From JBHIYN01 sp041984235 (GTDB lineage: Bacteria > Pseudomonadota > Gammaproteobacteria > Ga0077536): a stretch of DNA of 64,000 nucleotides. A program made the translations under genes and the position numbers. The notes under the pieces were generated by a model. The model saw only the letters and a list, made by a program, of their open reading frames with translations, had not been told where the DNA came from and searched no databases. Below, piece after piece: positions 1 through 9,339 of this stretch (positions are counted from its first letter, which is position 1; every line of letters begins with the position of its first letter). Location: NCBI GenBank assembly GCA_041984235.1, contig JBHIYN010000017.1, positions 60,018-124,017 of the forward strand, written 5' to 3'.

Positions 1-677
1 CCGGGAGCCAGGCTGCCGCGGCACCTCGTCCCATTGCTGCCCCGCCTGTACCGCCGACGCCACCCGCCGCCGACGCGGCGGTCCCACCTGCCCGGTCGCG
101 GCCGGCGCCACCGACACCGGCAAGCCCGGCGGCGCCCCGAGCGCCGAATCGCGAATCGAAACCGCAGTCGCCGGCGGCGGCCACCAGGCCGGCACGCGCG
201 CAACCGCAACCCCCGGCACAGCCGCCGGCAGCGGATGACGAATCACCGGTGCCGGCGGCGCGCCGCACGACGACTGCCGCCGCCACCGCGGCGGCGACGC
301 CGGCTCCTGCACCCGCCACCGTGCCCGCGGCCGGCAAGGGACAGCGCACGACCGCTGCAGGCAACGGACACGGCGATCCCGGCGCCGCGCGTGATTACTA
401 CCGTGAGCTCATGGCCTGGCTCGCCCGCCACAAGGCCTACCCCGCGAGGGCCAAGAAAGCCAAGCACCAGGGCGTGGTCACGCTCGAGTTTTCTGTCGAC
501 CGGGCCGGCCGGGTGGTCTCGGCCCGGGTCAGGCAGAGCTCCGGGCATGCCGCGCTCGACCAGGCGGCACTCGACATGCTCGAGCGCGCCAACCCGGTTC
601 CCCCGATTCCCGATGCGCTTGCCGTTAAGCGCCTGAGCCTGGCCATCCCCATCGAATTTTCACTCATCACCAAGTAA
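1..677 (+). CDS. tonB: Energy transducer TonB, C-terminal part (5' end outside window)
   Basis: The reading frame is open from base 3 to the stop at 675-677 (224 residues visible), so the start lies upstream of the window. The first ~110 residues are a Pro/Ala-rich spacer, as in the periplasm-spanning part of TonB. The last ~85 residues are a TonB C-terminal domain: YPARAKKAK, then GVVTLEFSVDRAGRV, then SSGHAALDQAALDML, then a proline-rich NPVPPIPDAL. TonB links the ExbB/ExbD proton motor in the inner membrane to outer-membrane receptors. A siderophore receptor starts 23 bases downstream, so the two are probably co-transcribed. The N-terminal membrane anchor cannot be seen. Confidence 0.87.
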   Translation, partial: GSQAAAAPRPIAAPPVPPTPPAADAAVPPARSRPAPPTPASPAAPRAPNRESKPQSPAAATRPARAQPQPPAQPPAADDESPVPAARRTTTAAATAAATPAPAPATVPAAGKGQRTTAAGNGHGDPGAARDYYRELMAWLARHKAYPARAKKAKHQGVVTLEFSVDRAGRVVSARVRQSSGHAALDQAALDMLERANPVPPIPDALAVKRLSLAIPIEFSLITK

Positions 678-700
678 CCACAAGGGAGCCGAACATCATC

Positions 701-3055
701 ATGTCCAGCAGCAACGCCAGAGCCATTCGCCGTCCTCGGAGCCTGCGACACGCCGAACAGCAAACCACCGTGCAGCAGGGCCGCAACGCGCTGGCGCTCG
801 GCATCTCCGCCGCCCTCGCCGGTACCGGCGCGCAGGCGCAGGAGGCCGCCACGATCGAACTCGACACACTGCAGATCGAGGAGCGCACGATCGACACCAA
901 CCCGTACGCCGAGCCCGGCGTGCCCTACAAGGCGCGCGTGTCAGGCGATCCGCGCCACGTCAGGGAACTGGCCGAGACGCCGCAGACCATCACCGTCCTG
1001 ACCCAGACCCAGTTGCAGGAATCGGGGCGCTCGGATCTGCGGACCATCCTGCAGGCACAGCCGGGCATCACGCTCGGCACGGGCGAGAACGGCAACGCCT
1101 TCGGCGATCGCTACGTAATCCGCGGGCACGAGGCGCGCAGCGACGTGTTCGTCGACGGCCTGCGCGACCCCGGCATGACCACCCGCGAGAGCTTTGCCGT
1201 CGAGCAGGTCGAGATCACCAAGGGTCCCAGTTCGACCTTCGCCGGGCGCGGGTCGACCGGCGGCGCCATCAACAGCGTGACCAAGCAGGCCAGCACCGAG
1301 TACGACTTCACCCGCCTGCAGGCGGGCGGCGGTACCGACAGCTACCGCCGCTTTACGGCAGACAGCAACCAGCGCCTGAGCGACCAGCTCGCCGCCCGCA
1401 TCAACCTGCTGCATGCCTTCGAGGACGTACCCGATCGCTCTCCGGCGGACCGCACGCGCTGGGGCGCGGCGGTGTCCGGTTCCTATCGCTTCGACGAACG
1501 GCTGGAGTTCGTCGCGGATTACTACTTTCTCGACGCCAACGACGATCCTGACCTGGGCACCTACATCGTGCCCAACGGCGGCAGCCCGGTCGACGACCTG
1601 CCCGTGTATACCCAGGACGAGGACTTTCTCGACACCGAAGTGCATACCGCTACGTTTCGCATCCGGTATGCCGTCAACGACTGGTTGAACATCCATAACG
1701 CGACCCGCTACGGCGTCACCGACAACGGCTACGTGGTGACCGGTGCGCGCGGCACGACCCGGGCAGCCGGCGATCCCTTCGCGCCCGGCGCCGCCACCAT
1801 CTCGCTGAGCACGCACCAGGGCTGGCAGGAAGTGGATTACCTCGTCAACCAGACCAACCTGTTCGCCGATTTCGGGCTCCTCAAAATGGAACACCAGGCA
1901 CTTCTCAGTATCGAGTACTCCGACCTCGGGGTGCGTAACGGGGTGTTCGATGTCACCAACACGGGAGCCACGAACTGTGTCATCGCCGGCCGCGGCGGCG
2001 CCAATCCCGGCTACTGCTTGCTCGATGCCAGCGGTGCTGCCGTGCCCCAGGCCGATAATCTCCTGCGGCGTCAGATCATGCGCGGCACCTTCGACTCCGA
2101 CTACGACATAGAGACGATTTCGGTCGCACTCATGGATACCATCGACATCACGGCGCAATGGTCGCTGTTCCTGGGCGTGCGCCTGGACAGCTTCGACTAT
2201 CGCAATGACGTCGTGCTGCGTGGCGATCCCGGGCCGACCCGCTTCTCTTACTCCGACGAACTGTGGAACGGCCATGCCGGCCTCGTTTACCAGTTCCACC
2301 CCGCCGGCAACGTCTACTTCACCTGGAGCACGTCCGCCAATATCAATGGTGGAGAATCCGATGTCGGTGGAAGCTGCGGCTACGGGGGGCTGTGCGGCGA
2401 TACCACCCAGGTACCGGCCAGCGATCCGGAGATGACCACCAACCTGGAGCTAGGCACCAAGTGGAACCTGCTCGGCGGCAAGCTGCTGGCAAGCGCGGCG
2501 CTGTTTCAGATCACAAAGGATGACGTGATGGAGAACGTCGGCAACGACTACGCGACGCTGGGCACGCTCAACACCGGCGAGAACCGCGTACGTGGACTGG
2601 AGCTTTCGCTGGTCGGCAACCTCACTCCTGAGCTCAGTACGCAGTTCGGCCTCGCGGTCATGTCATCCAAGGTCCGGGATTCGTTCGATCCGACCAACGT
2701 CGGCCTGCGCCTGAGCAACTTCGCCAACGACAGCCTGTTCTGGCAGCTTCGCTACCAGTTCACGCCACGAGTCGCGCTGGGTGCGACGGTGTCGTACTCG
2801 AGCGAGATGTATACCGGTCAACCGGACGCCCCGGCCGGCTACAACGCTGCGCTTGGTGACTACGCCTACGAGGTTCCCGACTACACGGTGCTCGACCTGT
2901 TCGCGACGTGGGACATCAACAAGCAGGCCCAGGTACGCGTCAACGTCGGTAACGTCACCGACGCGGATTACTACCTCGCGGGGTACCGCAGTGGCGCGTT
3001 TACCTACATTGGCGACGCGCGCAATGCCAGGGTTACGCTGAGCTACACCTTCTGA
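701..3055 (+). CDS. TonB-dependent catecholate siderophore receptor (Fiu/PiuA-like)
   Basis: 784 residues, the usual size for this outer-membrane receptor family. A hydrophobic stretch near residues 27-44 ending GAQAQ looks like a signal peptide behind an unusually long basic N-terminal extension. A plug domain follows: ETPQTITVLTQTQLQESG, DVFVDGLRD, VEITKGPSSTFAGRGSTGG. The 22-strand barrel ends in an aromatic residue (SYTF), as barrel assembly requires. GGGAG-type ribosome site GGGAG lies 12 bases before the ATG. The plug and the piuC gene three positions on fit the Fiu/PiuA group, which imports ferric catecholates. The exact siderophore cannot be read from sequence. No Fur box was recognised in the short upstream gap. 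Confidence 0.9.
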   Translation: MSSSNARAIRRPRSLRHAEQQTTVQQGRNALALGISAALAGTGAQAQEAATIELDTLQIEERTIDTNPYAEPGVPYKARVSGDPRHVRELAETPQTITVLTQTQLQESGRSDLRTILQAQPGITLGTGENGNAFGDRYVIRGHEARSDVFVDGLRDPGMTTRESFAVEQVEITKGPSSTFAGRGSTGGAINSVTKQASTEYDFTRLQAGGGTDSYRRFTADSNQRLSDQLAARINLLHAFEDVPDRSPADRTRWGAAVSGSYRFDERLEFVADYYFLDANDDPDLGTYIVPNGGSPVDDLPVYTQDEDFLDTEVHTATFRIRYAVNDWLNIHNATRYGVTDNGYVVTGARGTTRAAGDPFAPGAATISLSTHQGWQEVDYLVNQTNLFADFGLLKMEHQALLSIEYSDLGVRNGVFDVTNTGATNCVIAGRGGANPGYCLLDASGAAVPQADNLLRRQIMRGTFDSDYDIETISVALMDTIDITAQWSLFLGVRLDSFDYRNDVVLRGDPGPTRFSYSDELWNGHAGLVYQFHPAGNVYFTWSTSANINGGESDVGGSCGYGGLCGDTTQVPASDPEMTTNLELGTKWNLLGGKLLASAALFQITKDDVMENVGNDYATLGTLNTGENRVRGLELSLVGNLTPELSTQFGLAVMSSKVRDSFDPTNVGLRLSNFANDSLFWQLRYQFTPRVALGATVSYSSEMYTGQPDAPAGYNAALGDYAYEVPDYTVLDLFATWDINKQAQVRVNVGNVTDADYYLAGYRSGAFTYIGDARNARVTLSYTF

Positions 3056-3095
3056 GCGCCATGCTCACGGGACGCGCTAGCACGGACGACGCGGG

Positions 3096-3111
3096 GCGGG
3101 CTTGCGCCCGC
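3096..3111 (+). terminator. Short GC hairpin after the receptor gene (weak terminator candidate)
   Basis: GCGGGC and GCCCGC form a 6-bp stem around the loop TTGC, 41 bases after the receptor stop. No run of T follows, so it may only attenuate transcription into the next gene. Confidence 0.25.
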
Positions 3112-3136
3112 TTCGCGTTGCCGCGACGATGACGCG

Positions 3137-4276
3137 ATGGACGCCGCGACCCACCTGATGTCCAAGCTCGACCGCATCCCGCCGTCGGTCGTCACGGCGG
3201 CGGATTACGCGGCACTGGCCACCGCGCACGTGCCGGAACCCATTCGCGCCTATGTCGATGGCGGCAGCGGCGCGGAGCGTACCCTCGCAGCCAACCTCGA
3301 CGCGTTTGCTCGCCGGTCGCTGATCAACCGCGTGCTGCGCGAACTCGGCGACGGCAGCACCGCGACCCGGGTGCTCGGCACGCGGCTCGCGCACCCGGTC
3401 ATGCTGGCACCGGTCGCGCACCATGGTCTCGTCCACGCCGAAGCCGAGTGTGCCACTGCGGCCGGTGCCGCCGCTGCCGACGCACTCATGGTGGTCAGCA
3501 CCCTGGCCTCGCGCACGCTGGAAGACATCGCGGCGGCCGGCGACGGACCGAAGTGGTTCCAGCTCTACTGGCAGGGTGACCGCGCGCGTACGCTGGCACT
3601 GGCGGAACGCGCCGTGCGGGCCGGCTACAGCGCCCTGGTCTTCACCGCCGACGCACCGGTGACCAGCGTGCCGGAGCGCGCCTTGCGTGCCGGCTTCACG
3701 CTGCCGCCGCACCTGCTGCCGGCCAACCTGCCGGCAACGCCGCCGCCGCGACCGCTGGAGGCCGGTGCGAGCATCGTCTTCCAAGGCTACATGATGGACG
3801 CGCCGCGCTGGGAGGATGTCGCCTGGCTGGCCGCGCACAGCGGCGTTCCCATGCTGATCAAGGGTGTGCTGCACGCAGACGACGCGCGCCGCGCGGTCGA
3901 TGCCGGGCTCGCTGGGGTCATCGTCTCCAATCATGGCGGACGCACCATCGACGGGCTGCCGGCCAGCCTCGACTGCCTCGCCGCGGTGCGCGCGGCGCTG
4001 GGGCCCGCCGCTGCGGTGTTGCTCGATGGCGGCGTGCGTCGTGGCAGTGACGTTCTCACGGCGCTCGCGCTGGGCGCGGACGCGATCCTGGTCGGGCGCC
4101 CGCAACTGCACGGCCTCGCGGTCGCCGGCGCGCTCGGTGTCGCCCACGTGGTGCGCCTGCTGCGAGAAGAGCTGGAACTCGCCATGGCGCTGACCGGCTG
4201 CGCGACGATCGCGGGGATTGACGCCGACGTGCTGTTCACGGAGCCGCGGGACGCGACGGGCTCATCACCATGCTGA
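3137..4276 (+). CDS. FMN-dependent alpha-hydroxy-acid oxidizing protein (LldD/glycolate oxidase family)
   Basis: 379 residues forming a TIM-barrel FMN enzyme that oxidises an (S)-2-hydroxy acid to the 2-oxo acid. Visible family signatures: YVDGGSGAERTL near residue 38, PVMLAPVAHHGL, FQLYWQGDR, LIKGV (FMN-phosphate/N5 lysine region), the catalytic SNHGGR with its histidine and arginine near residue 258, and VLLDGGVRRGSD plus GADAILVGRP for phosphate binding. It sits between a siderophore receptor and piuC and its end overlaps piuC by 7 bases, so it is likely translated with them. That position is odd for a lactate or glycolate enzyme. It may act on a hydroxy acid linked to siderophore breakdown, which is inference. 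The substrate is unknown. Confidence 0.88.
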   Translation: MDAATHLMSKLDRIPPSVVTAADYAALATAHVPEPIRAYVDGGSGAERTLAANLDAFARRSLINRVLRELGDGSTATRVLGTRLAHPVMLAPVAHHGLVHAEAECATAAGAAAADALMVVSTLASRTLEDIAAAGDGPKWFQLYWQGDRARTLALAERAVRAGYSALVFTADAPVTSVPERALRAGFTLPPHLLPANLPATPPPRPLEAGASIVFQGYMMDAPRWEDVAWLAAHSGVPMLIKGVLHADDARRAVDAGLAGVIVSNHGGRTIDGLPASLDCLAAVRAALGPAAAVLLDGGVRRGSDVLTALALGADAILVGRPQLHGLAVAGALGVAHVVRLLREELELAMALTGCATIAGIDADVLFTEPRDATGSSPC

Positions 4277-4956
4277 CCGTCATCGATGCGGTTCTCGACG
4301 CGGACGAAGCCGCCGACTTCCGTGCGCGACTCGAGTCCGCGACGTGGCTGGACGGCAAGACCACCGCCGGCGATCAGGCGGCGCGGCTCAAGGCCAACGA
4401 GCAGGTCGACGATCACGATCCGGTGGCACGCAGCCTGGCCGGGACGCTCATGCAACGGGTCGGCCAGCATCCGCTGTTCGTGTCCGCGGCGCTGCCGCGC
4501 CGGGTCTACCCGCCCAAGTTCAACCGCTACCGCAATGGCGGCCGTTACGGCACCCATGTCGACAACGCGATCATGACCCACCCCGGCGACGGCGCGCTGA
4601 TGCGCACCGACCTGTCGGCCACCCTGTTCCTGAGCGAGCCCGATGACTACGACGGCGGCGAACTCGTGATCGAGAGTGCGTACGGTGCGCAAGCCGTGCG
4701 TCTCGCCGCCGGTGACCTCCTGCTCTATCCCTCGACCAGCCTGCACCAGGTGACCCCGGTCACCCGCGGCGTCCGCGTCGCTGCGTTCTTCTGGATCACC
4801 AGCCTGGTCCCGGACGGTGAGCGGCGTGCCCTGCTCTTCGATCTCGATCAGAGCATCCAGGCCCTGACGCGCCTCGAAGCGCCGGGCGTGGCCGCGGAGG
4901 TCGAACGGCTGACCGCCGTCTACCACAACATGGTCCGACAATGGAGCGAGGTCTGA
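4270..4956 (+). CDS. piuC: PKHD-type Fe(II)/2-oxoglutarate hydroxylase PiuC
   Basis: 228 residues, close to E. coli YbiX/PiuC (225). The double-stranded beta-helix oxygenase core is clear: FNRYRNGGRYGTHVDNAI supplies the HxD iron ligands, STSLHQVTPVTRG the distal histidine and the 2-oxoglutarate arginine, then FFWITSLV. piuC regularly sits beside a Fiu/PiuA receptor, as it does here with one gene between. Its substrate in the cell is not established; a role in iron uptake or siderophore handling is assumed from context. The ATG lies inside the end of the upstream gene, which suggests translational coupling. Confidence 0.92.
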   Translation: MLTVIDAVLDADEAADFRARLESATWLDGKTTAGDQAARLKANEQVDDHDPVARSLAGTLMQRVGQHPLFVSAALPRRVYPPKFNRYRNGGRYGTHVDNAIMTHPGDGALMRTDLSATLFLSEPDDYDGGELVIESAYGAQAVRLAAGDLLLYPSTSLHQVTPVTRGVRVAAFFWITSLVPDGERRALLFDLDQSIQALTRLEAPGVAAEVERLTAVYHNMVRQWSEV

Positions 4957-5014
4957 GCACGGCGCGGTACCGGGCTTCGGACGGCCCCGCGCCGGCCATG
5001 ATCCGGCGACGGGA

Positions 5015-5641
5015 TCAGCGCGTCGCTGCCCAGGAATCGAAATACGTGCGTTCGGCGGCCGGTATGCGCTTGCCGGGCTTGAAGTCGTCACCGGTGTAAT
5101 ACGCGACCGGCAGCAGCGCACCCTGGGTGATGTCGTCGGGGATCCCGAGCAGCGCCGCGACCTCCTTCTCGTAGGCGAGATGCAGCGTGGTCCAGGCGGC
5201 CCCCAGGCCGCGCGAGCGCAGCGCCAGCATCAGCGACCACGTCGCCGGCAGGATCGAGCCGTAGCGCGCAGCCTGGGCCATGGCGCCGGCGTCCTCCACG
5301 CGGCCCTCGGTGCAGGTCAGGATGTGCACGGGGACTTCGTGGAAGTGGCGCGCGAGGTGTTCGGCGGACGCATAGATGCGGCCCGCGTAGTTCTGCTTCT
5401 GCGCGGCCAGGTAGCTGTCGAAGCTCTTGCGGTAGTAGTCGGCAATCGCCGCGCGCTTGCCGGCATCGGTGATGACCAGGAAGTGGTACTTGCCGAGGTT
5501 GCCGCCGTCCGGCGCCTGGATCGCGAGGTCGATGCAGGTCTGCACCACGTCGAGGTCGACCGGACGTTCGAGATCGAGGCGCTTGCGCACGCTGCGGGTA
5601 GTGGTGAGCACGTGGTCGATGGCGGTGAGGTCCATGGGCAT
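5015..5641 (-). CDS. Nitroreductase family FMN oxidoreductase
   Basis: 208 residues from the chosen ATG. The N-terminal TTRSVRKRLDL and QAPDGGNLGKYHFLVI match the FMN-binding face of nitroreductases, and the C-terminal YTGDDFKPGKRI matches the family's final flavin-contact loop. The frame is open further upstream, but that part overlaps the neighbouring PPDK gene and looks non-coding. Two ATG codons, at 5641 and 5635, share the upstream AAGGGA; either could be used. Family members reduce nitro groups, quinones or enones with NAD(P)H. The substrate here is unknown. It reads in the same direction as the PPDK-like gene and begins about 30 bases after its stop. Confidence 0.85.
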   Translation of the reverse strand: MPMDLTAIDHVLTTTRSVRKRLDLERPVDLDVVQTCIDLAIQAPDGGNLGKYHFLVITDAGKRAAIADYYRKSFDSYLAAQKQNYAGRIYASAEHLARHFHEVPVHILTCTEGRVEDAGAMAQAARYGSILPATWSLMLALRSRGLGAAWTTLHLAYEKEVAALLGIPDDITQGALLPVAYYTGDDFKPGKRIPAAERTYFDSWAATR

Positions 5642-5672
5642 GTTCCCTTGTGGCGGTTCAAAGTGGCGAACA

Positions 5673-7301
5673 TCATCGTTCGCCTGCGCAGCACTTTCCA
5701 GCGCCGCGCCACGCGGCGACGCGCTCCAGCGCCCGCGTCGGGCTGTTTCGCCTGACCTCCAGGCGTCCGGCGTGAACCGCACCGCCGTTGCCGTCGAGCG
5801 AGAGCGTCTCGCCTTCGCGCAGGGCGCGCCCGCCGATCTCGCAGCAGCGCGCGTCGAGATCGATGCGTAGCTCGTCGCAGCCGACCAGGCATACCTTGCC
5901 CATCTGGCGCGCGACCACCGCCGCGTGCGAGGTGCGCCCGCCGGTGGCGGTCAGGATCCCCTCGGCGACGGCGAGCGCTCCGATGTCCTCGGTGGCAATC
6001 GCCTCGCGCACCAGGATCACCGGGCGCCCGGCCTCGGCAACGGCGCGGGCGCGCGCTTCGTCGAGCGCGATCTCGCCCACCGCGACGCCGATGCTGGCCG
6101 GGATCGCGCGCGCCAGCGCCGCCGCGCCGGACTCGGCAACCACGCTCACCCGCTGCAGGCTGTCGGCATCGAGATAAGCCAGGCGCGCAAGGGCCACGGC
6201 CGGCTCGATCAGGCCCTGCTCGACGAGGTCGACGGCGACGTGCAGCGCCGCCCACGGCGTGCGCTTGGCCGTGCGCGTCTGCAGCATGTAGAGCTCGCCG
6301 TCCTCCACGGTGAACTCGAAATCCTGCATGTCCCCGAACTCGGCTTCCAGCAGCGGCTTCATCGCAACCAGCCGCGCATGCACCTCCGGCATCACGCCGG
6401 GCAGGCGCAGCGTGTCCGTGACCGGGCGCCGCCCCGCCACCACGTCCTCGCCCTGGGCGTTGAACAGGAAATCGATGTACAGCTCGTCCTTGCCGGTGGC
6501 CGGGTCGCGGGTGAAGCCGACCCCGGACCCCGAGGTGCCGCCGGCGTTGCCGAACACCATCACCTGCACCGTGACCGCGGTACCGATGTCGCCATCGATA
6601 CCATTCAAACGGCGGTACTCCTCCGCCTTGGGGCTGCGCCAGGAACGGAACACCGCGGCCACCGCCGCGCAGAGCTGGTCCATCGGGTCCTGCGGGAAGG
6701 CGTGACCGCTCTCCTCGCGCATGTGCTGCAGGCAGTCGGCGGTGAGCTGGCGCAGCGCCGGCGCATCGAGGTCGGACACGTCGGGAAAGAGATCCGGGTC
6801 GACGAACTCGCGCGCCAGGTGCTCGAAGCCCGCCGGCGACAGGCCGTGGACCACGTTCGCGTACGATTCCACCAGCCGCCGGTAGGAATCCCAGCCCAGC
6901 CGCGGGTTGCCGGACTGGCGGATCAGGCCGTGCACCGTGGCGTCGTTCAGGCCGACGTTCAGGATCGACTCCATCATGCCCGGCATCGACACCGGCGCAC
7001 CGGAACGCACCGACACCAGCAGCGGCCGCCGGCGGCCGCCGAAGCTGCCACTGCAGGCGTTCTCCAACCGCCGCATGTTGGCCGCGAGGAGCTCCGGGAG
7101 CTGTTCGAGCAGGTGCTCGGGATCGGCGAAGAACGCCCGGCAGAAGTCGGTGCCGAGGACGAAGGCGGGCGGCACCGGCAGACCGGCGGCGTCCATGCGC
7201 ATCAGGTTATAGGCCTTGGCGCCGACCTCGGCCGGCGACAGGTCCTGGCTGTCGGACTGGCCGTTGCCAATGAAATAGACCGGGTGGTCGAGATGCTTCA
7301 T
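5673..7301 (-). CDS. Truncated pyruvate phosphate dikinase: ATP-grasp plus phosphohistidine domain only
   Basis: 542 residues, against about 880 for a full PPDK. The ATP-grasp half is closely PPDK-like: AKAYNLMRM, LPVPPAFVLGTDFC, LLVSVRSGAPVSMPGMMES, GTAVTVQVMVFGNAGG, GVGFTRDPATGKDE, NAQGEDVVAG and MLQTRTAKRTPWAA. The swivelling domain follows with the phosphorylated histidine in GGRTSHAAVVARQMGK. The protein then ends; the PEP/pyruvate TIM barrel is absent and no remnant lies downstream. It could therefore be autophosphorylated by ATP but has no known acceptor site of its own. It starts with a 4-base ATGA overlap on the upstream PhoU-like gene, so the two products probably work together. Whether it phosphorylates that partner is inference. 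Confidence 0.88.
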   Translation of the reverse strand: MKHLDHPVYFIGNGQSDSQDLSPAEVGAKAYNLMRMDAAGLPVPPAFVLGTDFCRAFFADPEHLLEQLPELLAANMRRLENACSGSFGGRRRPLLVSVRSGAPVSMPGMMESILNVGLNDATVHGLIRQSGNPRLGWDSYRRLVESYANVVHGLSPAGFEHLAREFVDPDLFPDVSDLDAPALRQLTADCLQHMREESGHAFPQDPMDQLCAAVAAVFRSWRSPKAEEYRRLNGIDGDIGTAVTVQVMVFGNAGGTSGSGVGFTRDPATGKDELYIDFLFNAQGEDVVAGRRPVTDTLRLPGVMPEVHARLVAMKPLLEAEFGDMQDFEFTVEDGELYMLQTRTAKRTPWAALHVAVDLVEQGLIEPAVALARLAYLDADSLQRVSVVAESGAAALARAIPASIGVAVGEIALDEARARAVAEAGRPVILVREAIATEDIGALAVAEGILTATGGRTSHAAVVARQMGKVCLVGCDELRIDLDARCCEIGGRALREGETLSLDGNGGAVHAGRLEVRRNSPTRALERVAAWRGAGKCCAGER

Positions 7302-9232
7302 CCGCGCATCACCTCGCCGACGATGTGGTCGCTGAGCACCAGCGCGCAGCGCGCCAGGCAGTCCGCGGCCTTCTCCAGGCGCTTGCCGATCGCCGAGAGC
7401 AGGTAGAGCTGGCGGTGCTCGGCGCCGGCCTCGATCAGCGCCACGATGAGCTGCCGTTCGGCAGCGTCGGTCTCGTGCTCGATGGCGATGATGCGATCGA
7501 CGGCCTGCAGGAAGTCGCGCAGGTCGTCGCGCACGCCGCCACGCTCGACGTGACGCCCGCTCTCCACGCAGCGAACGAAATGCCGGGTGCCGTCCAGGAC
7601 CTGGGTGGAGAGATCGACCAGCGGCGCATAGAGCTGCGCCGGCGTCTCCACCCGCGGCAACAGCGGCAGCAGGAAGGCCGCTTCTTCGAGGTGGTCGGCG
7701 ATGTCGTCGGCCTCGCCGGCGAGGCGCTCGAAGAACGCGTGCCCGGTGGCGTGGCGCATGCCGCCGCGGACCTGCATGACGAGCTCGTCGGCACGCGTCT
7801 CCCAGTGCTTGGCGCGCCGCGCGGTGAGCTCGAGAAACTCCCCCGACCCGGCCAGGCGGCCGCGCACCAGGCCGTCACGGACCGCCCCGGCCAGCTCCAC
7901 GCCGAGCGCGGCCTGCTCGCCGAGCAGATCGAGAAAGCTCTGGTCCGCGGTATGGAAGCGTTCGAGCAGCTCGGCCTTGATCTCGTCGCGGATCGAGCGT
8001 GCCGAGCGGCCCTCGCGCAGGCCCTCCGAGGCGACCCGCAGCACGCGCTTCAGGTACTCGACCACGGTGTCGCGTCCGAGCACGCGGTCGAGACGCTCGC
8101 CGTAGCGCACCGGCGAGGTCATGGCGTTCTCGATGGCCTCGTAGATCAGCCGCTCACCGCCGAGCTCGAGAAAGCCGCGATGACCGAAGTCGTTGTCGGC
8201 GGCCCACTTCAGCACGCGCACGGCGTCACGCATGCGCACGAACTGTCGCAGTCGCTTGCGCGCCCGGTTCCAGTCGATCAGAAACACGATGCGCGAGCCG
8301 ATGAAGCGCAGGTACGCGGCCAGCGCCTCGCTGTCGGGCGCGGTATAGCGTCCGACACAGAGGTAGTAGTTGTCGCCCTCTTCGAGTCCCGCCGCCTGGC
8401 GCGAGCGGGTGTCCTCCCACTGCGTGCCACCGCGCTCGAACAGGCTCATGAAGAAGGTCGCCCGCCGCATGTGGATGTCGGTGTAGGTCAGCACCGCGCT
8501 CATCCCCTCCACGCGCAAGACGAGCACGTGTGCATCGGTGGTGCCGATGTCGTTCTGGATCACGAGCGCCACACCGTCGCGGGTCGCGGTCGTGCCGAGG
8601 CCGGGATGATCGAACTTGAGCGGCGCGGTCGCGTTGAGCCCGGCCATGAAGGCGCGCACCAGGGGCCGGTCGGCAGCGTCTATGGCGTAGACGTAGGCAC
8701 CGTCTATGGATTCGTGCGCGAGCTTCGCCTGCAGCCTGTTGAGTGCCTTGTGCAGGTCCATGACCAGCAGGTGCACACTGTCGCCGCGCTTGCGCTGGGC
8801 ATGGGTCAGCGCATCGACGTAATCCTCGGGAACGCGGTCCGCGGAGTCGGGCGACGGCCCGCCGAGCAGCATCTCGAGGCGCTCGCGCAGCGCCACCGCG
8901 TCGGCACCGGCACCGGCCTCCACCGCGGCGAGCATGGTTTCCAGCCCCTCGGCGACGCGCGCATGCAGCGCCGCGGCCCCGGGGATCAGGTAGCCGCCAT
9001 CGGGACTCGGCCGGCTGCCGCCGACCACCGCGTCGAGATCCTCGTCTTCGACACCGCTGGCGAGCCGTTCGACGGTGAGATCGGGCGCCGGCTGGCCGGG
9101 ATCGGCGGCGTGCTGGCGCGCCGCCTGCAACAGCGTCAGGTAGTACTTGACGCGATCGTTGGCCGCCAGACCGCGGTTGACCCACTCGGGCAGCAGCAGG
9201 GAGCGCTCCCCGAGCACGTCGATGATGTGCAT
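7298..9232 (-). CDS. Large protein with C-terminal PhoU/DUF47-like helical region, partner of PPDK-like protein
   Basis: 644 residues from the ATG at 9232 (MHIIDVLGER). A GTG start 23 codons upstream is possible, and neither has a strong ribosome site. No signal peptide or membrane segment is visible. The last ~200 residues are helical with repeated acidic heptads such as ADDIADHLEEAA and IIAIEHETDAAERQL, resembling the metal-binding ExxxD repeats of PhoU/DUF47 proteins. The first ~430 residues are not recognised; they include a beta-rich part (VALVIQNDIGTTDAHVLVL) and a helical part rich in Arg. The stop overlaps the PPDK-like start by 4 bases. A regulatory or phospho-acceptor role with the PPDK fragment is suggested by this coupling only. 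Confidence 0.72.
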   Translation of the reverse strand: MHIIDVLGERSLLLPEWVNRGLAANDRVKYYLTLLQAARQHAADPGQPAPDLTVERLASGVEDEDLDAVVGGSRPSPDGGYLIPGAAALHARVAEGLETMLAAVEAGAGADAVALRERLEMLLGGPSPDSADRVPEDYVDALTHAQRKRGDSVHLLVMDLHKALNRLQAKLAHESIDGAYVYAIDAADRPLVRAFMAGLNATAPLKFDHPGLGTTATRDGVALVIQNDIGTTDAHVLVLRVEGMSAVLTYTDIHMRRATFFMSLFERGGTQWEDTRSRQAAGLEEGDNYYLCVGRYTAPDSEALAAYLRFIGSRIVFLIDWNRARKRLRQFVRMRDAVRVLKWAADNDFGHRGFLELGGERLIYEAIENAMTSPVRYGERLDRVLGRDTVVEYLKRVLRVASEGLREGRSARSIRDEIKAELLERFHTADQSFLDLLGEQAALGVELAGAVRDGLVRGRLAGSGEFLELTARRAKHWETRADELVMQVRGGMRHATGHAFFERLAGEADDIADHLEEAAFLLPLLPRVETPAQLYAPLVDLSTQVLDGTRHFVRCVESGRHVERGGVRDDLRDFLQAVDRIIAIEHETDAAERQLIVALIEAGAEHRQLYLLSAIGKRLEKAADCLARCALVLSDHIVGEVMRG

Positions 9233-9339
9233 CTTGGCGGGCAAGTAGGGATCTCCGTCACGGCCGGACAAGCAGGCGGTCGCGTACCGCCGCTCCCGCA
9301 CGTCCGGGCGGCGGTGGATCGACCGGAATTATACGGGTG

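Noticed and set aside
678..700. Fur box before the siderophore receptor
   Set aside because: The 23-base gap holds only the ribosome site; any Fur control would lie upstream of tonB, outside the window.
5015..5672. Missing PPDK barrel hidden behind a frameshift
   Set aside because: The downstream region is fully taken by an intact nitroreductase gene and no frame shows PPDK barrel motifs.
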